Shown here piece by piece: positions 6,389 through 11,968 of a stretch of 11,968 nucleotides of DNA (position 1 is the stretch's first letter; each line of letters opens with the position of its first letter). The translations under genes were made by a program, and so were the position numbers. The notes under the pieces are model-generated. The model made no database searches, was not told the origin of the DNA, and was given only the letters and a program-made list of their open reading frames with translations. Location of the stretch: contig QGUT01000042.1 of NCBI GenBank assembly GCA_003242255.1, positions 1 through 11,968 of the forward strand. The letters are read 5' to 3'. This stretch comes from Bacillota bacterium. GTDB lineage: Bacteria; Bacillota; Thermosediminibacteria; Thermosediminibacterales; Thermosediminibacteraceae.

Positions 6389-7733
6389 CGACAACAAAGT
6401 CACCATATACGCCTGCGGCCCTACGGTTTATGACTTTTTCCACGTGGGCAACGCGAGAGTCTTCATAACCTTTGATGCGGTAAGAAGGTACCTCAAGTAC
6501 AGGGGCTACGATGTAAAATTCGTTCAGAATTTCACCGACATCGACGACAAGATGATAAAGAGGGCCAACGAAGAAGGGATTACCGTAAAGGAATTGGGGG
6601 ACCGGTTCATCGAAGAGTATTTTAAAGACGCCGACGCCCTGAACATAAAAAGGGCCGACGTTCACCCCAGAGCCACCGATCACATCCGGGACATCGTGGA
6701 ATTCATAAAAGTGCTGATAGAAAAGGGCTACGCTTACGTGGTGGATGGAGATGTCTATTTCTCGGCCAGAAGCTTCCCGGGTTACGGCAAACTCTCTGGC
6801 CAGAAGCTGGAAGAACTGGAGGCCGGGGCCCGGGTGGAGCCGGGAGAAAAGAAGAGGGACCCGCTGGACTTCGCCCTGTGGAAGGCCAAAAAGCCCGGCG
6901 AGCCGGCCTGGCCCAGCCCGTGGGGCGAGGGGAGGCCCGGCTGGCACATAGAATGCTCGGTCATGGCTATAAAGCACCTGGGCGAGACCATAGACATCCA
7001 CGGCGGGGGACCGGACCTCATCTTTCCCCACCACGAGAATGAAATCGCCCAGAGCGAAGCGGCCACCGGCAAACCTTTTGCCCGGTTCTTCATGCACGTT
7101 GGGTACCTCAACATAAACAATGAAAAGATGTCCAAATCCCTGGGGAACTTCTTTACGGTGAGGGAAATCCTGAAGGAGTACGAACCGGAAGTCCTGAGGT
7201 TCTTGATGCTCTCTTCTCATTACAGGAGCCCCATCAATTTCAGCAAGGAATTGATGGAGCAATCTAAAAATGCGTTGGAGCGGCTCTACACGGCGCTCTA
7301 CGCCATGGAGCACCTGGAAAAGGTAACTCCCGAAAGGCCGGCAACGCCCGAAGAAGAGGAATACCTTAAAAAGCTACTGCAAAACAAGGACAAATTCATC
7401 GAGAGCATGGACGACGATTTTAACACCGCCAGCGCCATAGCGGCCCTCTTCGACATCGTGAGGGAGTTTAACGTGAGTTTAAACGAGAACTCCTCGAGGG
7501 AAGCGGTGAAAAAGACGAAGGAACTGCTGCTGGAACTGGGAGGGGTGTTGGGGCTCTTTTCGAAATTCCAGCCGGCCCTGCTCGATGAAGAAATCGAGCG
7601 GATGATAAAGGAGAGGCAGGAAGCGCGAAAGGCTAAAAATTACGCCCTGGCCGACAAAATCAGAGACGAATTAAGAGCCCGGGGAATAATAATTGAAGAT
7701 ACGCCCACCGGCACTAGGTGGCGGCGGGCTTGA
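6336..7733 (+). CDS. cysS: Cysteinyl-tRNA synthetase CysS
   Basis: This class I synthetase charges tRNA-Cys. The 465-residue length is standard. Visible elements are YACGPTVYD with zinc ligand Cys27, the HIGH-type motif HVGN (36-39), WHIECSVMA with Cys207, the zinc-site HHENE (232-236) and the KMSKS loop (264-268). A helical anticodon-binding region and a short C-terminal domain (about 385-465) follow. The GTG at 6336 is chosen because it follows a strong SD (AGGAGG, 6323-6328) at 7-base spacing. A TTG 18 bases upstream in frame lies before that SD. The gene overlaps cysE at its start by 53 bases. T-box control by uncharged tRNA-Cys links it directly to its own substrate. Confidence 0.97.
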   Translation: MKIYNTLTRRKEEFIPLNDNKVTIYACGPTVYDFFHVGNARVFITFDAVRRYLKYRGYDVKFVQNFTDIDDKMIKRANEEGITVKELGDRFIEEYFKDADALNIKRADVHPRATDHIRDIVEFIKVLIEKGYAYVVDGDVYFSARSFPGYGKLSGQKLEELEAGARVEPGEKKRDPLDFALWKAKKPGEPAWPSPWGEGRPGWHIECSVMAIKHLGETIDIHGGGPDLIFPHHENEIAQSEAATGKPFARFFMHVGYLNINNEKMSKSLGNFFTVREILKEYEPEVLRFLMLSSHYRSPINFSKELMEQSKNALERLYTALYAMEHLEKVTPERPATPEEEEYLKKLLQNKDKFIESMDDDFNTASAIAALFDIVREFNVSLNENSSREAVKKTKELLLELGGVLGLFSKFQPALLDEEIERMIKERQEARKAKNYALADKIRDELRARGIIIEDTPTGTRWRRA

Positions 7734-7746
7734 TGGAGTGATAAAC

Positions 7747-8160
7747 GTGGAAGGAGAAAGGAAGCTTAGCGCATCGGAGCTTTCCTCCCTGGCACTGGCC
7801 TTTGTAGGAGACGCTGTATATAACCTGTTTATAAGGACCATGGTGGTGGGGAGCGGAAAGAAAGTAAAGGACCTCCATCTGGAGGCGGTAAAATACGTCA
7901 GGGCTTCGGCGCAGGCCGAAGCCCTGAAAAAAATTGAAAAATACTTGACCCCTGAAGAAAGGCATATCGTGCGAATGGCCCGAAACGCCAAGGTGAATAC
8001 GGTGCCCAAGAACGCGGATATAATGGACTATCACTACAGCACTGGATTTGAGGCCTTGCTGGGCTACCTCTACCTTTCGGGGAAGAACGACAGGCTCAAC
8101 AAGATCCTCATGGCTTCCTTCGAGCTCGTCAATTCCGGACAGGATACTTCCCGCAGCTGA
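7747..8160 (+). CDS. mrnC: Mini-ribonuclease III (MrnC)
   Basis: Mini-III is a dimeric RNase III-like enzyme without a double-stranded-RNA-binding domain; it matures 23S rRNA in Bacillus. The 137 residues match the family size (143 in B. subtilis). Conserved parts are LALAFVGDAVYNLFIR with the catalytic Asp22, NAKVNTVPKNADIMDYHYST, and STGFEALLGYLYL with Glu102. I chose GTG 7747 because GGAG (7735-7738) lies 8 bases upstream. A GTG at 7738 and a TTG at 7693 are in-frame alternatives; the latter overlaps cysS by 41 bases. The cysS stop (7733) is just upstream, so the genes are probably co-transcribed. Its last 32 bases overlap the convergent thyX gene. Confidence 0.92.
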   Translation: MEGERKLSASELSSLALAFVGDAVYNLFIRTMVVGSGKKVKDLHLEAVKYVRASAQAEALKKIEKYLTPEERHIVRMARNAKVNTVPKNADIMDYHYSTGFEALLGYLYLSGKNDRLNKILMASFELVNSGQDTSRS

Positions 8161-9265
8161 AAGTCCCTTCCGGGCAGTACCCAGTGGCTTCGCAAGGAGC
8201 TCCGGCTTTTTTGAAAAGGTTCGGAGCTATTTTTTTAACTTCTTCCAGCATGGCCCGGGCCAGCTCCCGGATTTCCGATTGAGCCCTTTCGCAGCAGCGG
8301 AGGTGGAAGAAGTTATAAAGGCTCCTGGCGTTCATGGTGACCACCAGATTGGTGCAGGTGCCCATCGGCAATACGTAGCGGGCGTCCTCCTTGTCGACTC
8401 CCATTTTCACCATGTCGAGGTAGGCCTTTTTGCAAGTTTCTGCGGCGGATATATAAGTGAAAATCGCATCCAGATTTTTTTCTATTTCGACCGGAAGCAC
8501 GCAGTAATAGCGCTCCGCTATGTATTCCTTGGCTTTCTTTCTAATCCGATCGAAGAATTCAGGGCTCTTCTTGCAGAGGTCCGCCAGCTTTTCTTTTGAA
8601 TAAAGCGAGCGGGAAAAATCGAGGCCATCGTAGAGGAAACAGCAGAAATCCAAGGCCTTTTCTCCGGACAAAACCAGGTTTTCGCCCTTTTGCTCGAATT
8701 CAAAAGGCGATTGGGAGAGGATGGACGAAAATTTCCCCGGGAACGACAGGGAAAGGCCGTCGGAAGCGACTTCGCCTGCGGCGTCGAAGAGCCCTCTCAA
8801 GAGGTGGCTTAAGTCCTCGCCCTCGATTTTGTCCGGAACGGCCAATTCGCCTTCTTCTATGCCGGCGGCTTCAGGAGGAAGGTCCTTGCCGCTCTGGGCA
8901 AATCCCTTTAAGTACGCCCTGTTTTGAGCTTTTATAAGAGCCTCATCTGCTTCCTCCTGCTTGTCCAATTCCTTGTCAAAAGGATTGTTGTACCTCAAAC
9001 TCTGAACCGAGTACGAGGCTATCCGGTGGCGGGTTATCTGGGCCAGCAGAGTCCGGCTTACTCCCTCTATGGCGAAGGTGAAGCTGGCGTGCTCCAGGGG
9101 CGACATGTGGCCCGATTCCACCAGTTTTTGAACGAAGGAAGTTACCTTTTCATCGGTAAAATTCTCCATAATTTCCATCGGTCCGATGTTGGAGTAGCAA
9201 AGGCGGGCTGCCGAAGCTACCGTTTTTTCCGGATCCGGGGTATGGGTCAAGATTGTCACTTTCAC
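8129..9265 (-). CDS. thyX: Flavin-dependent thymidylate synthase ThyX with a large internal insert
   Basis: ThyX makes dTMP from dUMP using FAD, NADPH and methylene-tetrahydrofolate. The signature RHRX7S is intact (RHRIASYSVQS, 79-89). The C-terminal half is also present: EDARYVLPMGTCTN (293-306), NARSLYNFFHLRC (312-324) and AQSEIRELA (328-336). The tail is Cys-rich (Cys358, 364, 371). The protein has 378 residues, whereas ThyX is usually 210-260. The excess lies between RYNN (91-94) and RYYCVLPVEIEKN (252-264), where canonical ThyX has only a short link. The insert contains LLRGLFDAAGEV (155-166) and a later LSGEKALDFCCFLYDGL (199-215). These resemble a LAGLIDADG endonuclease domain with its catalytic Asp changed to Ala163. 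The GTG start has a perfect SD (AAGGAGG). It runs opposite to its neighbours. Confidence 0.9.
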   Translation of the reverse strand: MKVTILTHTPDPEKTVASAARLCYSNIGPMEIMENFTDEKVTSFVQKLVESGHMSPLEHASFTFAIEGVSRTLLAQITRHRIASYSVQSLRYNNPFDKELDKQEEADEALIKAQNRAYLKGFAQSGKDLPPEAAGIEEGELAVPDKIEGEDLSHLLRGLFDAAGEVASDGLSLSFPGKFSSILSQSPFEFEQKGENLVLSGEKALDFCCFLYDGLDFSRSLYSKEKLADLCKKSPEFFDRIRKKAKEYIAERYYCVLPVEIEKNLDAIFTYISAAETCKKAYLDMVKMGVDKEDARYVLPMGTCTNLVVTMNARSLYNFFHLRCCERAQSEIRELARAMLEEVKKIAPNLFKKAGAPCEATGYCPEGTFSCGKYPVRN

Positions 9266-9306
9266 GGGGTATCGCCTCCTTGACTTTTAAATTAAATTGA
9301 AATATC

Positions 9307-10116
9307 ATGATAACAAACTTTATCTACCCCATTATATCATATAGTAGGGAGGGAAGGAATATAGAAAATTTAGAAAATGATTTTCAAATTGAAGGGAAAA
9401 ATGCGGTGCTGGAAGCTTTGAAGGCAGGCCGGCCTTTAAATAAAATTTATATTAAAAAGGGAAAGCAGCAGGGCGATATGAAGGCGATAGTGGAGCTCGC
9501 CAGAAACGCCGGTATACCCGTCGTGGAGCTTTCCAATGAAAGTATGGCGAAGATGGCGAAAACCCGGAATCCTCAGGGAGTAATCGCCGTCACTTCACCG
9601 AAGGAATACGTTTCGGTCGAGGAGATTCTGGAAACGGCGGAAAAAAGAAATGAGGAGCCTTTCGTCTTTGTTTTGAACGAAATCAACGATCCCCAGAACC
9701 TGGGCAGCATCATCCGCACTGCTGACTGTTTAGGGGCGCACGGGATTATAATTCCGAAGCGGAGGGCCTGTGCAGTGACCCCTGCTGTGGTAAAGGTCTC
9801 GGAAGGGACGGCCGAACACGTAAACGTAGCCCGGGTTGCCAACATAGCTTCGACCCTGGAATCCTTAAAAGAAAAAGGAATATGGGTGGTTGGCGCCGAC
9901 CCGGAGGGCAAGCTTTATTACGAGGCGGATCTGACGGGGCCCGTAGCCCTGGTGGTGGGCGGCGAGGACAAAGGGCTGGGGAAGCTGGTGAAAGAAAAGT
10001 GCGATTTTCTAGTCAGCCTTCCCATGCGGGGGCACGTCACGTCGCTCAATGCTGCCGTGGCCGCCGCCGTTCTGGGGTACGAAATTTTGAGGCAAAGGGA
10101 AAGAAGGCATGATTGA
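9307..10116 (+). CDS. rlmB: 23S rRNA (guanosine-2'-O-)-methyltransferase RlmB (start uncertain)
   Basis: This SpoU-family SAM-dependent enzyme methylates the ribose of a 23S rRNA guanosine (G2251 in E. coli). The N-terminal substrate-binding domain (IEGKNAVLEALKAGRPLNKIYI) is followed by the trefoil-knot motifs: NEINDPQNLGSIIRTADC, LVVGGEDKGLG and LPMRGHVTSLNAAVAAAV. The only standard start upstream of the conserved region is ATG 9307, but it has no SD and adds residues that look non-coding (MITNFIYPIISYSREGRN). A strong SD-like purine run (GGGAGGGAAGG, 9347-9357) lies inside this extension. The codon after it in frame is ATA (9361), which would give 251 residues, close to the family norm of about 245-250. 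The gene overlaps rae1 by 8 bases. Confidence 0.92.
   Translation: MITNFIYPIISYSREGRNIENLENDFQIEGKNAVLEALKAGRPLNKIYIKKGKQQGDMKAIVELARNAGIPVVELSNESMAKMAKTRNPQGVIAVTSPKEYVSVEEILETAEKRNEEPFVFVLNEINDPQNLGSIIRTADCLGAHGIIIPKRRACAVTPAVVKVSEGTAEHVNVARVANIASTLESLKEKGIWVVGADPEGKLYYEADLTGPVALVVGGEDKGLGKLVKEKCDFLVSLPMRGHVTSLNAAVAAAVLGYEILRQRERRHD
9345..9363 (+). promoter_or_regulatory. SD-like site inside the annotated rlmB start, followed by ATA
   Basis: TAGGGAGGGAAGGAAT (9345-9360) is the only good ribosome binding site near rlmB. No in-frame ATG, GTG or TTG follows at usable spacing; an ATA is at 9361-9363. An ATG at 9377 is in the wrong frame. Confidence 0.5.
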
Positions 10117-10639
10117 AAAATACGAGGAGTATCTGTTCGTAGACGGATACAACATCATAAATGCCTGGCCCGAACTCATGGAAGCTAAGAGCGTGAGCCT
10201 TGAAACGGCAAGGGACAAGCTGGTGGATATCATGAGCGACTATGCCGCCCAGACGGGGTTGAAAATCGTCGTGGTTTTCGACGCTCATCACGTCGAAGGA
10301 AGCCGGGGGGCCCGGTACCTGATAAACGGCGTGGAAGTGGTGTTCACCAAAGAAGGGGAGACCGCCGACGCATACATCGAAAGAACGGTAGATACCATGG
10401 GAAAGAGATACAGGGTAAAGGTGGCCACTTCCGACTGGGTGGAACAGCAGATCATAATGGGACGCGGAGCTGTCCGCATATCTGCGAGGGAATTGAGGAA
10501 TGAAATAATGGCTTTGGTGGAAAAAAGGAGGAAGAAGGAGGAAATACAGAAGCTTGAAAAAAACACGCTGGAAGAACGAGTGGACAAAAGCACCTGGCGA
10601 CTCCTTCTCGAGCGCCTAAAAGGCGGCAAGGGAGCTTGA
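10109..10639 (+). CDS. rae1: NYN/PIN-like ribonuclease Rae1 (YacP)
   Basis: The 176-residue protein has the NYN (PIN-like) nuclease fold: FVDGYNII with Asp12, VVFDAHHVEGSRG, FTKEGETADAYIE and VATSDWVEQQIIMGRGA supply the acidic metal site. The Lys/Glu-rich C-terminal region (about 137-176) is helical. B. subtilis YacP (Rae1) is a ribosome-associated endoribonuclease acting at the A site; that activity is inferred here from family. The start overlaps the end of rlmB (ATGATTGA), which suggests translational coupling. The stop codon overlaps the -35 box of the sigH promoter. Confidence 0.88.
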   Translation: MIEKYEEYLFVDGYNIINAWPELMEAKSVSLETARDKLVDIMSDYAAQTGLKIVVVFDAHHVEGSRGARYLINGVEVVFTKEGETADAYIERTVDTMGKRYRVKVATSDWVEQQIIMGRGAVRISARELRNEIMALVEKRRKKEEIQKLEKNTLEERVDKSTWRLLLERLKGGKGA

Positions 10640-10665
10640 CTTATGGAATTACAATGAGCTATAAT
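10636..10665 (+). promoter_or_regulatory. Sigma-A-type promoter of sigH
   Basis: TTGACT (10636-10641) and a perfect TATAAT (10660-10665) are separated by 18 bases. The -35 overlaps the rae1 stop (10637-10639), so sigH can be transcribed independently of the rlmB-rae1 operon. Transcription would start near 10672, about 25 bases before the gene. Confidence 0.8.
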
Positions 10666-10696
10666 GAAATAGGTCAAATTCTCAGGGGGCGATAAT

Positions 10697-11341
10697 GTGA
10701 AGGCGGGGCTTCATAAGAAAGACTACACGTATTACGATGATATGCAGGACGAGGAGGTAGTGTACGAGGCAAGAAGCGGCAGCCGCGAAGCTTTGGAATA
10801 CCTTATAAACAAGTATAAGAATTTCGTGAAATCCAAAGCTAGGTCCTATTTCTTAATAGGGGCGGACCGGGAAGACATAATACAGGAAGGAATGATCGGC
10901 CTTTATAAGGCCATCAGGGACTTTAACCCGGACAAACTCTCCTCTTTCAGGGCCTTTGCGGAGCTGTGCATAACGAGGCAGATAATCACCGCCATAAAAA
11001 CGGCTACCCGCCAAAAACACATGCCGCTCAATTCTTACGTCTCCCTAAACAAGCCCATCTACGACGAAGATTCGGAACGCACCTTGATGGATGTGCTGTC
11101 CGAAGTAAAGATCAGCGACCCCGAAGAGCTCATCATCAGCCGGGAAGAAGTGGCAGATATAGAGTGCAAGATGGGAGAAATATTGAGCAAGCTGGAATGG
11201 GAAGTGCTGATATCCTATCTTAACGGCAAGTCCTACCAGGAGATAGCGAAGGAACTCAAGCGGCACGTCAAATCGATAGACAACGCCCTGCAGAGGGTAA
11301 AGAGGAAGCTGGAAAAATATTTGGAAGTCAGAGATATTTAG
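10697..11341 (+). CDS. sigH: RNA polymerase sigma factor SigH (sporulation, early stage)
   Basis: This 214-residue sigma-70-family factor matches Firmicute sigma-H, which directs transition-state and early sporulation genes. Region 2 runs from EYLINKYKNFV through ARSYFLIGADREDIIQEGM and GLYKAIRDFNPDK (about 34-80) to FRAFAELCITRQIITAIKTA. The conserved PLNSYVSL follows near residue 115. Region 4, with a helix-turn-helix (LNGKSYQEIAKELKRHVKSIDNALQRVKRK), closes the protein. The GTG start follows AGGGGGCG (10683-10690) at good spacing. Its position after rae1 and before the tuf region is the usual Firmicute order. Its presence is the main evidence for a spore-forming host. Confidence 0.95.
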   Translation: MKAGLHKKDYTYYDDMQDEEVVYEARSGSREALEYLINKYKNFVKSKARSYFLIGADREDIIQEGMIGLYKAIRDFNPDKLSSFRAFAELCITRQIITAIKTATRQKHMPLNSYVSLNKPIYDEDSERTLMDVLSEVKISDPEELIISREEVADIECKMGEILSKLEWEVLISYLNGKSYQEIAKELKRHVKSIDNALQRVKRKLEKYLEVRDI

Positions 11342-11355
11342 GAATAAAAAAGATA

Positions 11356-11384
11356 TTGACCAAAACGATTTTTGCTTTTATAAT
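11356..11384 (+). promoter_or_regulatory. Promoter of the tRNA cluster
   Basis: TTGACC (11356-11361) and a perfect TATAAT (11379-11384) are separated by 17 bases. The start would fall near 11391, about 13 bases before tRNA-Tyr. Confidence 0.85.
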
Positions 11385-11403
11385 ATAAAGAGCATGACGC
11401 TGT

Positions 11404-11490
11404 GGAGAGATGCCCGAGCTGGCCAAAGGGGGCAGACTGTAAATCTGCTGGCGCACGCCTTCGGTGGTTCGAATCCACCTCTCTCCACCA
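11404..11490 (+). tRNA. tRNA-Tyr (GTA)
   Basis: The acceptor stem GGAGAGA (11404-11410) pairs with TCTCTCC (11480-11486), and CCA is encoded. The anticodon loop CTGTAAA gives GTA at 11439-11441. The long variable arm is expected for class II tRNA-Tyr, and the T-loop GGTTCGAATCC is intact. Confidence 0.97.
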
Positions 11491-11493
11491 TGT

Positions 11494-11569
11494 GCGGGAA
11501 TAGCTCAGGTGGTAGAGCACCAGCCTTCCAAGCTGGGTGCCGCGGGTTCGAGTCCCGTTTCCCGCTCCA
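11494..11569 (+). tRNA. tRNA-Gly (TCC)
   Basis: The acceptor GCGGGAA (11494-11500) pairs with TTCCCGC (11559-11565), followed by T73 and an encoded CCA. The anticodon is TCC at 11527-11529 between stems CCAGC and GCTGG. It lies 3 bases after tRNA-Tyr, so the two must be processed from one transcript. Confidence 0.97.
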
Positions 11570-11581
11570 AAAAGTTAACGT

Positions 11582-11658
<77 letters not shown>

Positions 11659-11663
11659 TACAT

Positions 11664-11739
11664 GCCCACGTAGCTCAGTCGGCAGAGCGTCGCCTTGGTA
11701 AGGCGGAGGTCACCGGTTCGATCCCGGTCGTGGGCTCCA
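11664..11739 (+). tRNA. tRNA-Thr (GGT)
   Basis: The acceptor GCCCACG (11664-11670) pairs with CGTGGGC, followed by T73 and an encoded CCA ending at 11739. The anticodon loop TTGGTAA gives GGT at 11697-11699. A short T-run follows at 11740-11744. Confidence 0.97.
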
Positions 11740-11757
11740 TTTTTATGTTAAAACTAT

Positions 11758-11786
11758 TTGAAAATTGACTTTTATTCGGTTATAAT
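11758..11786 (+). promoter_or_regulatory. Promoter of tuf
   Basis: TTGAAA (11758-11763) and a perfect TATAAT (11781-11786) are separated by 17 bases. Transcription would start near 11793, leaving an AT-rich leader of about 53 bases before the tuf start. So tuf need not depend on the tRNA promoter. Confidence 0.7.
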
Positions 11787-11845
11787 AATAGGGAACGAGC
11801 ATTTTTTATTATTTTATTTATTCTACATACTAAGGAGGAAAAAGG

Positions 11846-11968
11846 ATGGCAAAGCAAAAGTTTGAAAGGACAAAGCCCCACGTCAACGTAGGGACGATAG
11901 GGCACGTAGACCACGGGAAGACCACGCTTACGGCAGCGATAACGAGGGTATTGGCCACTGCTGGTTTT
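11846..11968 (+). CDS. tuf: Elongation factor Tu, 5' part (cut by window end)
   Basis: EF-Tu delivers aminoacyl-tRNA to the ribosome as a GTPase. The first 41 codons are present and begin MAKQKFERTKPHVNVGTIGH. The P-loop GHVDHGKT (19-26) is intact, which is characteristic of EF-Tu. A strong SD (AAGGAGG, 11832-11838) precedes the ATG. The reading frame is open to the window edge. Placement after sigH and tRNA genes supports tuf over other translational GTPases. Confidence 0.95.
   Translation, partial: MAKQKFERTKPHVNVGTIGHVDHGKTTLTAAITRVLATAGF

Noticed and set aside
6228..7313. Long antisense open frame across cysS (also 3326-4138 across the glutamate-synthase-like gene)
   Set aside because: These mirror the codon pattern of strongly supported plus-strand genes and have no recognisable domains or SD.
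8490..8990. A functional intein in thyX
   Set aside because: No intein N-terminal block beginning with Cys or Ser, no TxxH block and no C-terminal His-Asn before Cys, Ser or Thr are visible. The insert is read through in frame.
11765..11786. TTGACT paired with TATAAT as the tuf promoter
   Set aside because: The spacer would be only 10 bases. TTGAAA at 11758 gives 17.

Overview
The window looks like chromosomal housekeeping DNA of a spore-forming, probably anaerobic and possibly thermophilic Firmicute. The grounds are a sporulation sigma factor SigH gene, a Cys T-box, a ykkC-class riboswitch, strong Shine-Dalgarno (SD) sites, TTGACA/TATAAT-type promoters, and the Firmicute gene order cysE-cysS-mrnC-rlmB-rae1-sigH ahead of tuf. 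Placement near Thermoanaerobacterales or Thermosediminibacterales is inference; the window holds no species marker.

Region 1 (1-2314): the tail of an unidentified acidic protein, then recJ, the single-strand DNA exonuclease. Region 2 (2315-2953): a small minus-strand membrane ORF in two reading frames that looks like a decayed gene. A strong plus-strand promoter overlaps its 5' end and starts a ykkC-family riboswitch with a very strong terminator. Region 3 (2954-5242): a stand-alone FMN-binding glutamate-synthase-like protein under that riboswitch. It meets a YczE-like membrane protein gene tail to tail with no gap between the stop codons.

Region 4 (5243-8160): a promoter and Cys-specific T-box leader followed by cysE, cysS and mrnC. 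This operon links cysteine synthesis, tRNA-Cys charging and 23S rRNA maturation. Region 5 (8129-9265, minus strand): thyX, inverted relative to its neighbours. It carries an in-frame insert of about 155 residues that resembles a decayed LAGLIDADG homing endonuclease. I regard this as the most unusual feature of the window.

Region 6 (9307-11341): rlmB and rae1 (yacP), overlapping by 8 bases, then sigH with its own sigma-A-type promoter. rlmB has a puzzling start site. Region 7 (11356-11968): a promoter, four tRNA genes (Tyr, Gly, initiator Met, Thr), a second promoter, and the first 41 codons of tuf. Regions 4, 6 and 7 together are a translation and RNA-processing cluster. The riboswitch and T-box tie amino-acid supply to expression of their operons.
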